This document shows positions 34,985-45,621 of a DNA stretch of 64,000 bases, piece after piece. A program made the position numbers and the translations under genes. The stretch comes from Talinum fruticosum (Eukaryota > Streptophyta > Magnoliopsida > Caryophyllales > Talinaceae), in NCBI GenBank assembly GCA_021018815.1, contig JAITYX010000011.1, forward strand, positions 1,812,501-1,876,500, read 5' to 3'. The number at the start of each line of letters is the position of its first letter. Position 1 is the stretch's first letter. A model generated the notes under the pieces. The model was not told the origin of the DNA. It was given only the letters and a program-made list of their open reading frames with translations, and made no database searches.

Positions 34985-35647
34985 GGAAAAGTGAGACGTG
35001 GGTACTGACCCATCATAATCGCACATTTGTCAACTGGTTCATAGATGGAGTCATTACTAGCCAATCGGAAGAATCACAAAACATATCTTGCAAACATTAG
35101 TAAGTTTGGCTAGAGAGTTGCGATTGGAAGTCATATCTTACTATGGGTATGACATCAATGGATACTCTTTCTACACAAAAAGCCAGGACAATACTAGCAC
35201 CGTGCAAAATAGTTGGGGTCACATTGGAGGCTCATGCACTTCATGTTTCCAGCTCCAATGACAAACATCCTGTTGTAGCTAAAATGCCATATTATAGAGT
35301 CATTAAGGAGATATGTGAGCTAGACTATGTTGACTTTTGTGAGACCGTTTTCCTGTGCAAATGGATTGACAATAACAACGGTCCGAGTTGATGAGATGGG
35401 ATTTACGATGATCGATCTCACAAGAGAAGGGCCTAAAGGGGATCACTTCATTATGGAATCCCAAGCAAGAGATGTGTTCTACGTTGAGGACCCGGCCAAT
35501 GATAAGTGGTCTATGGTTCTTTTAGGGAAGAGGCATGTTGCTGGTGGGGATGGTAAAGATGTGTGTAAGTTTGTTGAGGAGATACCACCCTTCTCCTTGG
35601 GAATGCCTGTCGAAAAGAAGATGCCAATTTTGAAGAACTATATTTAA
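34985..35647 (+). pseudogene. CACTA TNP2-type transposase C-terminal part
   Basis: The protein starts WVLTHHNRTFVNWFIDGV, passes stops near 35100, continues ISYYGYDINGYSFYTKSQDN (about 35130), then MPYYRVIKEICELDYVDF, CKWIDNNN and VDEMGFTMIDLTREG (35285-35430), and FIMESQARDVFYVEDPANDKW up to the stop at 35647. This is the DUF4216 domain typical of the C terminus of plant CACTA transposases. It belongs with the N-terminal part at 24833/30268. A frameshift separates 35143-35391 from 35327-35647. Confidence 0.8.
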
Positions 35648-35911
35648 GGGTTGACTATCAAGAGGGCATATATATTGAACATAAGTTAAAAGGAGGGGGA
35701 AAAAGGGTATAAATTATGTAATTATATCAACTCAGTAAGAACATTATTGCATAAAATTATTATTGATGGATATATCCATATTTTTTCTTATTTTAGTAAC
35801 TCGTAGCTTGCTTTTCATTATGTCGGACTTTAACAATTTCATGTAACGGATCATTGTTTTATGAGCATAAAAAGGACTAAGTTGTTTCAAGTATTTCTAC
35901 TAAAGAAGTGA

Positions 35912-35990
35912 TTTATACCAAAAAATTCCAAGTTTCGAGTAGAAATATTGAAAAAGTAGCAAGTTGGAATTTTTGGTATAAACCAATTGT
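35912..35990. repeat. Short inverted repeat
   Basis: TTTATACCAAAAAATTCCAA pairs with TTGGAATTTTTGGTATAAA about 30 bases downstream. It lies after the transposase end and could act in RNA folding or 3' end formation. Confidence 0.6.
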
Positions 35991-36214
35991 TTAGCAAAAA
36001 TATGGGACCAGGACAAAGGTAAACAAGTGATTTATACCCTTTTATGTTTGTTATATTTCCTGTGGATAAGTTGTTGATTAACGCTTTCCTCAATTTTTAT
36101 ATTGTCTTCTTGTCTATCTCTGCAAGAACTCCAAGCAATGTATTCATAAGAAGAGCATCTCACTTTGGGACCATGACTAAGGAATTAGAGATTACTGGTG
36201 AGATGTCATGTTTG

Positions 36215-36632
36215 TGTATTCCTTTTCAGTATTTATTCCAAAAGTCCATCTCTTCGTCTTAGAATTTTGTGGTTTAAATGATTTCAATATTTATGCCAAA
36301 TGGTTAATCTCTATTTACCCAAATTTATGCTTTTTAGTAGATTGAGTTATGTGCTTATCTTTATGAATATATTGCTTGCTTGGAGTTTGTGCATTGGTAG
36401 CGTGGGTCACAAAAATGATGTATATATGTTGTCCGGACTACCGATGCAACAACTCCAAGCAAGCAATATCGTCATAAAGACAATTACATAACTAGATCTA
36501 CTACAAAAGTATCAATTTGAGTAAATAGAGATTTTTCTTTTGACATAAACATTGAAATCAGTTTATACCACAACGTTTCAAGATGAAAGATAAACTTTTT
36601 AACATAAATACTAAAAGAAGAATACTCTTTGT
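36215..36632. repeat. Long fold-back hairpin near the CACTA right end
   Basis: The arms at about 36215-36405 and 36435-36632 are reverse complements with moderate identity. Clear matches include TATTGCTTGCTTGGAGTT against AACTCCAAGCAAGCAATA and AATCTCTATTTAC against GTAAATAGAGATT. The loop is about 30 bases. It differs in sequence from fold-back units A and B. Confidence 0.65.
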
Positions 36633-36849
36633 ATTATATTTTACATTATTGTAATATATTCTTTGCTGGAACATATTGTTGTCGAACTTGTTAAAGATGG
36701 AACTGTTATGTTTGTAGTAATGTGTGAAATTTTATATATGAAACAATTGAGGTTATTGGTGGTTCCTATGTAAGTTGTTGTGGTTGTAATTATGTATATT
36801 CTGTTTGTATAACTTTGTATAGGGGATACAAAGAAACAAAAAAATCATA

Positions 36850-37249
36850 TAAAAAGTTCAAACCTATTACTACGGTTCTTAAGGAAAACCGTTGTAATAG
36901 GTTTGAATGTAACCTATAACTACGATTCTTAGTTAAAAATCATAGTAATAAGTCTTAGCCTAAAATTTTGGCCACAAGAGGGGGATTTGGGACAAGACCT
37001 ATTACGTTGGTTTTTAATTAAGAATCGTAGTTATAGGTTAACATATTACTACGGTTCTTTTGAAAGAACTATAGTAATAGGCTATATATGGCTACAGATT
37101 GTTCAAGATAACTGTAGTAATAGGACATCTTTTGCTATAGTTTTGAGGTAAAAGATGTCCACCTACAATTACAACCACATATATGACGTTGGACAACCGT
37201 AGTTAAAGGTCATTTTGAACCATAATTAAAATTGCTTCCCATAATAGTG
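36850..37249. repeat. CACTA right terminal and subterminal repeats
   Basis: About eight copies of a CCTATTACTACGGTTCTT-like word in alternating orientation form a series of small hairpins, followed by the terminal TAATAGTG. The density and position are typical of CACTA subterminal regions. Confidence 0.75.
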
Positions 37250-37799
37250 CCATTAAAGGTAATGAACTACTCTAATGAACCCAACATCTAGCTGCTTTTG
37301 AACCTCTTCTTTGATCTTTAGGGCCCACTCAGGTTTCATCCTCCTAAGTTTTTTCTTGACTGGTTTGGCATCTTCATACAGTGGAATTTTATGTTCCGCT
37401 ATGCTAGGATTTATCCTCGATATGTCTCTATAGGACCAAGCAAAGACATCTATAAACTTTGTAAGGAGCGAAGTAAAGTGTTTCTGCTCTTCTAGACTTA
37501 GAGTTTTCCCAATCTTGACCTCTTGGGGTTGATCTTCATATCCTAAGTTAATAGTTATCGTTTCCTCTATAGTGAGCGATTTTCATGATCTTCCATAACT
37601 TTTATTAGTTTAATAGGGATTTCTTATTCATCATTAAAGGCATAACAATTAACAATATAAGGAGGTAAAGAGTAAGCGGAAAGATTCATCTTATTGAATG
37701 AGGAAAGGAGTACGTCGGACTTAGAAACGAAAATCGCAGAATTGGAATATGAACTAAGAAGACTATAATCAGAAAAATCAGCCCTAGTCCTAGACTTAT
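37250..37799 (-). pseudogene. Gypsy Pol region just upstream of RT
   Basis: On the minus strand, the acidic linker reads EDQPQEVKIGKTLSLEEQKHF, then FIDVFAWSYRDI, AEHKIPLYEDAKPVKKKLRRM and PEWALKIKEEVQKQLDVGFI. This is the stretch that precedes RT in Ty3/gypsy Pol. It ends at HYL and a stop, directly at the CACTA duplication, and continues at 21158 with WVANIVPV. Confidence 0.8.
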
Positions 37800-39637
37800 T
37801 GTGATACCCGAAAATTTCAGGTGCTTGCTTAGTGAGGAATTAAGTTATTAAAAGTTAAGTTAAAAATTCGAAATTATTAAATTAAGATGAATTAAAAAAT
37901 TTCGAGTCGAATTAAAACCCGAAATTTAAAATCCGAGCATGGGTTAACTTAAGTGGGCCTTGTGAAGTTAATTTGGGATCAATTAAAATAAAAGGAAAAG
38001 AAAATGGGAAGGAGATGACTGGCATTTGAGGTTGAGGAGCTGGCGATTAAGCAAGAGAGAGAAACGGGTCCAATGGGATTTTAACAACAAAATTATTGAG
38101 GTGTTGATTAGAGAAAGAAAAGAGGGATTAAGAGGAGACTAGAAATAGAGGAAGAGGAAAACAAAATAAGCGAAGCAGAGCAAAGGGAAGAGAGCGAGAG
38201 GGAGCGAGAGGAAAGAAATAGAACGAGAGGAAAGAGAGACTGAAGAAGCGTAAGAGGAAACCGAAGGGAGAGACAGAGCAAAGAGAGCGAGAGATTTAGA
38301 GGAAGAGTGAGAGTGATGGAGACCTAGAAACAAAAGTCAGGGAGCAAGAGCGTGAGAGGCTCGGGCAAGAGAAACAGAACGAAGAAGCATAGGATCGGGA
38401 AAGAAGAAGGAAGGGGAAACCGAGAGGAAGAAAGGGAAAGCAAAAACGAAATCGAAACCAAATTCAAAATCTTAAAACTGAAATTCTTATAACACTAAGA
38501 ATCCAAGGTGAGTAATTCAAATTCATCCTCTAAAGATAAAACAAATTAGGTGGATTAAATTCGAAATTGATTCATGAAATTGGAAACCATAGGTTTAATT
38601 GAAGAAGTTAGAGGCCTAATTCACTCGAATTTAGAAATTCGCTAATTGTGATTCATGATGTGAATTATGTGATTTATTAGATATGACTCGTGAATATTTG
38701 AGTGTTATTAAGTATGATCATTGATCTATATCTTTGAAATCTCCATGAACTTGGCTTGAAGTATATTAGAAGGTAAAATCATGAAAGACGAAGGAATCAC
38801 AAAAGTGCAGATTTTTCAGTAATTTATCCTGTTGTCCGAATTATTGTGAATTCATGTGTAGCCCGAAATTCCTGGAAATTTTACTGTAACTTCATGATAA
38901 TTTATGAGAATTTTTGTAAATTTTGGTATGCATTGGATGAGTAGATTCGAAATTGATGTCATATTTATCGCTCCGTAAGTTGGTAAGTTTATTAACTTGC
39001 ATGTCTTAAGCATGTATGATCCGAATCGTATGTTATGAATGAAAAGTGAACTTATGTGTGTTTGTTAATGAATTAATATGCACAGTGAAACCAGGGGTTG
39101 GGTTTGGGTTATTCACTGGGCTCGTGGAGCTCATGACCTCACCAACATTTTCGGTACGTAGTAAGACTCTCGGGAGTGGCTTTTGGCTTTTAGAAATAGT
39201 AGACGGATAGGAGATGCTGGACTTACTACATGTTTTTCTGTCTTCTTGTTTGTAAAGATCGGTTGTATGTGAACTTAAGTTTTGACTATGAATATAAAAG
39301 CCCTGTGCGAATACTCCAAGCATGTGGCTCTTGAATTTGTATTGTGCTTACTCCGAGCGTGTGGCTCGTCGAGCTTGTGTTGTTGATACTCCGAGTGTGT
39401 GGCTTATTGAGCTTAGGAATGTGTTTTGTACAGGGTTAAGGCTTTAAGCCTATGGGATTAGCCATATTACGAGAAAACTCGTCGAAATTTTCAGGAAAAC
39501 CTTTGAAAACCTAGAAACGCGCTTCCCTAATCTAAGAAAGAGCTATTAACCCTAAGTTGATATCTTAAGTAGCCTTAGGGGTTCCTCTCGGGGACCCTAG
39601 CATGTAATACTCCTAGGATGGGTTTTGGGGTGTTACA
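37800..39637 (+). mobile_element. Solo LTR inserted in the gypsy element
   Basis: It begins TGTGATACCCG and ends GGGGTGTTACA. The flanks CTTAT and CTTAG form a 5-bp duplication with one mismatch. The 1.84-kb sequence is homologous to the 24866-30267 LTR: the same start region, a purine-rich GAGA stretch at 38110-38440, three copies of the ACTCCGAGCGTGTGGCT unit near 39315-39410, and ATACTCCTAGG before the end. There are no internal coding domains. Confidence 0.82.
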
Positions 39638-40450
39638 CTTAGAAACATACTCGCTCTCCTAAGATAACGACAAACTCTTGGCCCTCTTCGGTGTCAATCC
39701 AAGTGATATGCTCGTACCCTTCTTCGTCAACGTCGGTGATGAACCTGAATGGGTCGAACTTCGGGTGCGACATGGCCTGTGATAGTACCAAAACTGAATT
39801 CCCCTCTAAGCACTTCCCTTGTCCGACCAACAGGCCGAAGATGCTACTCTCGCCAGATTGGTCCAATACCCTCCGGGTATAGCCGGACCAGGAAAATACC
39901 CCTTCTTTCTTAGCATCGAATGGACACTAGGGTTAGCATAAGATTTGAAGTTAAGAGGTGTTGTATCCTTTTCTACATCAGCTACGAGTGTTGAATCCAT
40001 ACAGCTCTTCGTCGTCGGTGTCATGCTCGAGACTCTTTAGAAGTATTGTGGCATAAAGATGATCTCCCTTAACAATTACCACCTGACCTTTGACAATCAT
40101 TTTAACTTTTTGGTGCAATGTGGAAGGCATTGCCTGGTGGTTGTGTAACCAAAGGCGTCCTAGAAGGAGGTTAAAGATGTGGGGATGTCTAGGATTTGGA
40201 AATCGTTGTTCTTCACCATTAGTCCAACATTGATTGGGAGAGTCAATGTTCGAAAAGCTGTTTTTTAGAATTGTCATAAGCTCGAAGGTGAACAGTTTTC
40301 TTGGAGAGTTGTTGCTCTCCGATGCCTAACCTCTTAGTAGTCCTCCAAGGGTAGACATTTACGAGTGGACCTGTTGTTTACTAGGGTTAAGGGCATTGTT
40401 GTGTAGAATGCCTTCTTCGAGTAAGTCCTTCTTATCGAAAGTAATGCTTC
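39638..40450 (-). pseudogene. Gypsy protease and upstream Pol region
   Basis: On the minus strand 40277-39978 reads through LLGRLWLHNHQAMPSTLHQKVKMIVKGQ, a block typical of the protease region in Tat/Ogre Pol. 39866-39639 gives PKFDPFRFITDVDEEGYEHITWID. It belongs to the same broken element as 37250-37799 and 17624-21158, upstream of the solo LTR insertion. Confidence 0.7.
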
Positions 40451-40638
40451 CATCCCAGTATTAACCAATCCTACTACCTCTTCAGGTGTGACTGGGGACT
40501 CCCTATTTTCTCGCTTTACTTCTCTCTATTTGCTTTTCGGCATTTCAGAGTTGAAGATATCTAAATTTGATTTTCATTTTGATAGCCGAGGTTATAGGGG
40601 CGAGATTAATTTCTCAATCTTAGCCCTATAGCCAACAC

Positions 40639-41168
40639 TAGGGTTGAGAAAAATCGGGTACCCAATCTCGAGCCTAGACCCAATTTGGACTCGGTGGGTT
40701 CAGATCCGGACTCGGTTGAATTGGGTCCGGGACTATATATATATATATATATATATATACTCTAAAATTTTTGAATTTGAGAGTCTTTTTTGGTTGTTAA
40801 TATAAATTATTTGAGACATTTTTCTTTAAGATTTAGACTTGTAATTTGGTATTTGTATTGCATGTTCATTCAAGATTTTCTGTTTCATTATTAATCTTGG
40901 ATTTTAAACCTTTTGTAATAGTCACAATTACAAGGCTACATGTTTCGTATTATTAGGTTAAGTGCGTTGGAAATATTAAATAATTATAGGCCAAAACTTT
41001 AAAAAAAATAAAAAAGTAAAAAATTACAAAAACTCAAATTGTGAAGCAAATAACTAGGTACCCGGTCCCAGCGGGTTCGGGAACGGTTCTAGATTTCACT
41101 GGGTCAAATTTCTAGACCCAGTTCTAACTCCGGTCAAAATGAACCGGTACCGGTCCCGCTCACCCCTA
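40639..41168. mobile_element. hAT-like non-autonomous element
   Basis: The ends are TAGGGTTGAG and, on the other strand, TAGGGGTGAG. The flanking 8-bp duplication is GCCAACAC / GCCGACAC with one mismatch. Length is 530 bp. It contains GGTACC/CCGGTACCGG-like subterminal words and an (AT)n tract at 40735-40759. No transposase is present. The terminal sequence is the same type as in the element at 19850-20449. Confidence 0.8.
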
Positions 41169-41176
41169 GCCGACAC

Positions 41177-41560
41177 CAGTCTCCGTTTGATGCTATTTGA
41201 AGCTGGTATCGGTTAGAGGTCGGACTCAGCTCTCGTCCCAGCTAGGTTTATCTGTTTGGCCCAAGAGATTTGCGCCAAAATGGCATCTTAATTTTTCTGT
41301 TTTCTTAACCTCGAAATAACATCAAGAACTTCTTTAAAAATTAATTTCACTTAAATCATTTTAAAATCAGATTCTAAAAAATAATCTTAATAAAAGGCAC
41401 ACCCCACTTTCAAAAATTAACTTTCAAAAATAATCTTAAAAAATAAAATCAAGAGAGTCGACATTCGTGAGAAAACTCGGTCCGATTGGTTACCTACGGG
41501 GATGGGCCATGGTTCTTACGAACACTAAACCTAAACATGATTGATATTTTTTAAAAGTAA
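41177..41560 (-). repeat. Gypsy leader and LTR-end remnant
   Basis: It is homologous in the same orientation to 34690-34980, sharing the A-rich stretch and GATGGGCCATGGTTCTTA (GACGGGCCATGGTTCTTA in the other copy). On the minus strand a primer-site-like TGTCGACTCTC occurs near 41455-41470, consistent with the 5' end of the minus-strand Tat element. Confidence 0.45.
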
Positions 41561-42477
41561 ATGATCATTGTATACGACTCATAAATCAATACCACACTAA
41601 AATACACTTGAATTTAGGTGTCAAATGCTCGATTATCAATAAAATCAGTGAAAAATTACTGCGAAAGCTAAACCTAGAAATTACATTTCATTTGTAGAAA
41701 TTATGTTAAATTATTTAATACTTTGATATCATAAAGATGTTATATCAATTCTTTTTAATGTTCATTATAGAAATTGGATATAACATCAATTCTTTATGCA
41801 TAAACATCTATTTTTAAAATTGGGGCATTTATTATATTATTCAATAAATTAGATTATTTGATATATACAATATCAATTCTTTATGCATAAGCATCTACTT
41901 TTAAAATTTGAACATTTAGTATATTATTCAATGAATTAGATTATTTGATGTATATAACATATACCTCGTAAAAAATTGTTTAAATTACTTTTTGCTCTCC
42001 TATGTCGTTTTTTTCTCTTTTCTATAGCATCATTTTCTTAAAGTTGAAAATTATTTAGTTGCGATTAATTGTGTAATATAATGAAAATCATAATCTTTAC
42101 GTTTTCTCATTTGATCATATAATTCAGAGATCATATAAAATTGTTCAAGTATAACCGTCCAATTTGGAACACTTAGATTTATTTAAACAAATTATTTCAC
42201 ATATAAAAGATAATAACTCACAAAAGTTTATTATTATATATACTAGCTAATACCATGCACTGCCGCTATATTAATTTTTCTAATAACTATATGGTAATTT
42301 AGAAATATCATTAGATAAATTATTTATCTATTGAACACAATTTAAAAGCATGATCAATAAATATAAGAGTTGATGTTAATGTAAATAATAGTAAATATAA
42401 AGTTCAAAGTATCATTAAAAACACTATATAAGAGTAATATAAAGTATACGATGAAAATAATGTTGGTTAAACAATAC
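41561..42477. other. AT-rich stretch without recognised features
   Basis: Strongly AT-rich sequence with near-repeats such as CAATTCTTTATGCATAA(A/G)CATCTA, present twice (about 41787 and 41873), showing a local duplication of about 90 bases. There is no coding frame or RNA gene. Confidence 0.5.
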
Positions 42478-42482
42478 ATAAC

Positions 42483-45400
42483 TGTAATATTCGGAATTTT
42501 AAAGAAGAGCGACTTAAAGCATAGAATTATTGAATATAATTCCCCGCAGCTAGGGGGTTGAGTGACTAATTTTAATTGCGGCCAAACGTATTACTTCAAT
42601 ATTCCTTCGAGAGCTGTTATCAAATAAGTCGAATCAAGGAAATACCCTCCCTTCTTGTTTGAATTGAAACTCGGTGCGATTAGGCAGTGTCCTAATTGAT
42701 GCATCAAAATAAATTAAAAGACAAAACGTATGAGGACGGAGGAAGGAAGCGGTATGGATTTGTTTTATGTGGAAAAAAATTACTTTGGCCATTAAGGTTT
42801 ATTGAAGGTCCAATAAGAAGAAGAGGTGAGTTTTGGCAATCGGCGGAGAGAGAGAGTGCAAGGAATTAAAAGGAGCAGGGGACCGAAAGGAGGGGGCACG
42901 GAGAAAGAAATGAAGAAAGAAGAAGCGTAACCGCAGAGGCGGAACAGGGAAGGGGAGACAACCACCGAACGGAAAAGAGAGAGAGAGAGAGAGAGAGAAG
43001 GGCGAGCGCGCGGTGAAGGAGACCGAAGGGAGGACCGGCGACCACCGTAGGACCGAAAGCGGTGGCCGGCGACGCGAGTAGGCGCGAGCGAAGGGAAACG
43101 AAACGAGAGACCGAGACGGAGCAGGGGCGAAGGAAGGAACCGGCGAGGGACGGGCTCGAGAGGGTCCCGGAGGCTGGAACCCGGGGAAGGTAGCGGCGGC
43201 AGCAAGGAGGGACCGGCGGCAGACGCATGAGGGCCGACCGAGAGCTAGCGAAGGCCAAAACGCCAAGCCGAAACAAAGGAAGTGAGGAACGGGAACCGAG
43301 GGCAGCCGGTGAGCCGGGACAATGGCCGGCGACGGCGTCGAGCGTGGAGGAAAGCGGCGGAACCACGGATGGCAGCAGGGAGAGTGGAAGGAAAGGGAGA
43401 AACCGACCCAATGAATCGAACCTCAAGCAACTCGTCAATCCCCGAATTGAGGTGGGTAGTTTTCACTCGAATTTGCTTGTGAATGTTGAATGTGTTATGT
43501 GAATATTGAATCGTGGTGAACTTGAATATACGTATAGCGGAACGGAAATAAGAGCTTAAAATGAATCTAAAGAATTGAGAGGGCTGAGTCGTGAAATGAA
43601 AGGAGTTACTTGGGTTTAAGAGTATAATTAAATTGGGAACTTTAGAGAGATTTGATAGTTATTTAAGGTGAATTGGAACCTGCTGATTCCGAGGAGGTTA
43701 GATTGCATAGGTCAAAGAAGCAGTATTGAAGTTTCGATTAGCTATTAAGGATGAAGAGTTAGGTCATGGATATGAATTATGAGTTACTAAGTTTTAGAAA
43801 TTCTTGAACTCGCGGTATTAAGAGTTAATTACGAACATTGAGGAATGATACGTCGAAGCATAAAAAGGAGTATGAAATCGTATTGAGTAATGCGCAATTG
43901 GGATAAGTAAGTGAGCAATGGGTGATTGTGAGATTATTTACATTCGAAGTATATTTAATTCCTCGAGGTTGAACTAAGCGTGAAAGTAAGCAAAGGTAAC
44001 GGAAACGGAATAAAGAAAAGTAATTAAGAGTCATATATCGGAGGATAGACGATCAAGAGTCGAGCAATGAGATAGAGACATACAATGGGAATGATAAGGT
44101 TAAGTTGAGGTTGGAATCAATCAAGGTCTTAGAACTGAAGTTAGGTTGGCGGACAAGCTTAGCAATAAGAAATTAAGGTGATAAAGTGAGATTAGGAATT
44201 ATATGGCTGAATATGAGCAAAGGAGGTTGATGTATAAAGTAGAGTTCTAGAATGAAGGATTGAAGCGAAAACAAAGAATTATGAGAAGTTGAGACGTCGA
44301 ATCAGGTGGTGTACTTGTGGTTATTGTGGCTCGTAAAGTAGAGATAATCGTATTCAATTGATGGATTGAGAAAGCATAGTTGGAAAAGAGTTGAGAATGA
44401 TTGCTTGCATTGAATGGTGAATATTTATGCTATGTGCTTGCTTTACGTGATGCTCAAAGTTGTTTCGAAAGAAGTTTTGTATTTTATGTGAAATGATCCT
44501 TGAATGCAATTTCTTGTGAAATGTCTTTCAAACGTGATTATGTTTTAAAGAAGCAAAGCTGATTTGAGAAAGTGAATTTATAAGGGTGACACGTGGTGTC
44601 ATGCCTTCCTTGATACCAAATCGATTGAGAAATATGTGAAGTGAATGTGATGAATGAGAATGTGCAAAGAGTTTTGAATCAACAGTGGTACGGATCGTTT
44701 AGCATACCGAAGGTGTCGAACTGGGAACGCCCAGCTAGAGCCTTTGAGGGAAGGGTTCTAACAGGGGTCCTGCAGAGGCGGGATGCCCGCCCGAGACTTC
44801 CCGAAAATAGGTCCCGGGAGCCTTTTGTCGGGGTCGCGCCCGAATTAAAGAAGTACTAGTTCGAATCCTCATAAGGCCCGGAAAAGTTGATTCAACCCCA
44901 AAAGAATTGTTCATGTATGTGAATATGTGCTTTTAAGCGATTAAAGGGTCTTGATCTTTTTCATTACAAGAGATTTCAGTGAAAAGTATATAGATTTGTA
45001 TTATATTATTATGTTTTCGCAGATTTCATTATTATGTGTATTATGTATAAAGAATTTCCATTTTAAGGGTATAAGACTCCGGTGAGCCCGTTGATTATTG
45101 CTCACCCCCACAAACTCCCCTTCCGAGTGTTGCGGGTACACTTTCGAGTGGCTTCATCGACGCTTAACATACTCCGGTCTCTAGCCGACTACCGATGGTT
45201 GACTCAAGTGACTCAAGTGGCTGGCTTGCATTCTTATGTGTTTAAATGTTGTACTTGTAATTTAGTGCATATAGTTGTACCGAATGTATAGTAACCCTTT
45301 TAGATGTTGTAAGTTTTACCGCATGATTAGTTGAACTCCGGCGTGTGGCCGTTGAGTTGTATACTCCGAGCGTGTGGCTCGTCGAGTTTTATTATGCTTC

Positions 45401-45616
45401 TTATGCGGGGTTTTAGGCTTCACGCCTATGTGTTAGTCCATATTACAAACAGTAACTCTGCTGAAATTTTTAGGAAATCTCATATCCTTTTGGAAAACCA
45501 TCCTTATTGTCTTTGAGTTGAGTTTAGACAGCCAAACCAACACTAGAAAGAGCCTTGGAATTTCCTTTCGAGAACTCGGCGATGTAATACTCCTAGGGGT
45601 ATTTTGGGGTGTTACA
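42483..45616 (+). mobile_element. Solo LTR, 3.1 kb
   Basis: It begins TGTAATATTCGG and ends GGGGTGTTACA, with a perfect 5-bp duplication ATAAC (42478-42482 and 45617-45621). It shares the plan of the other two LTRs: a purine-rich GC-rich block (42840-43440), a long AT-rich middle, two copies of the ACTCCG(A)GCGTGTGGC unit at about 45335-45385, and ATACTCCTAGG before the end. The several overlapping Ser/Arg/Pro-rich minus-strand frames at 42792-43466 come from the purine-rich block and are not genes. Confidence 0.85.
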
Positions 45617-45621
45617 ATAAC

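Larger units (their letters stand above)
21159..37249 (+). mobile_element. CACTA (En/Spm) DNA transposon, 16.1 kb, with nested insertions
   Basis: The element starts CACTATTACGG and ends with TAATAGTG, whose reverse complement starts CACTATTATGG. It is flanked by the 3-bp duplication CCA at 21156-21158 and 37250-37252, the size expected for CACTA elements. Removing the element and one CCA joins the gypsy coding sequence in frame at HYL-stop-WVANIVPV. The subterminal regions carry short inverted repeats with the CTATTACTACGGTT-like word. TNP2-type transposase remnants lie inside on the plus strand, at 24833-24865, 30268-30590 and 34985-35647. Most of the inside is occupied by later insertions and long hairpins. 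It could only move using transposase supplied by another copy. Confidence 0.85.

Noticed and set aside
42792..43466. Several overlapping minus-strand frames of 73-190 codons, rich in Ser, Arg, Pro and Leu
   Set aside because: They come from a purine-rich, GC-rich block inside a solo LTR with a perfect duplication. All three frames are open at once, which reflects composition and not coding.
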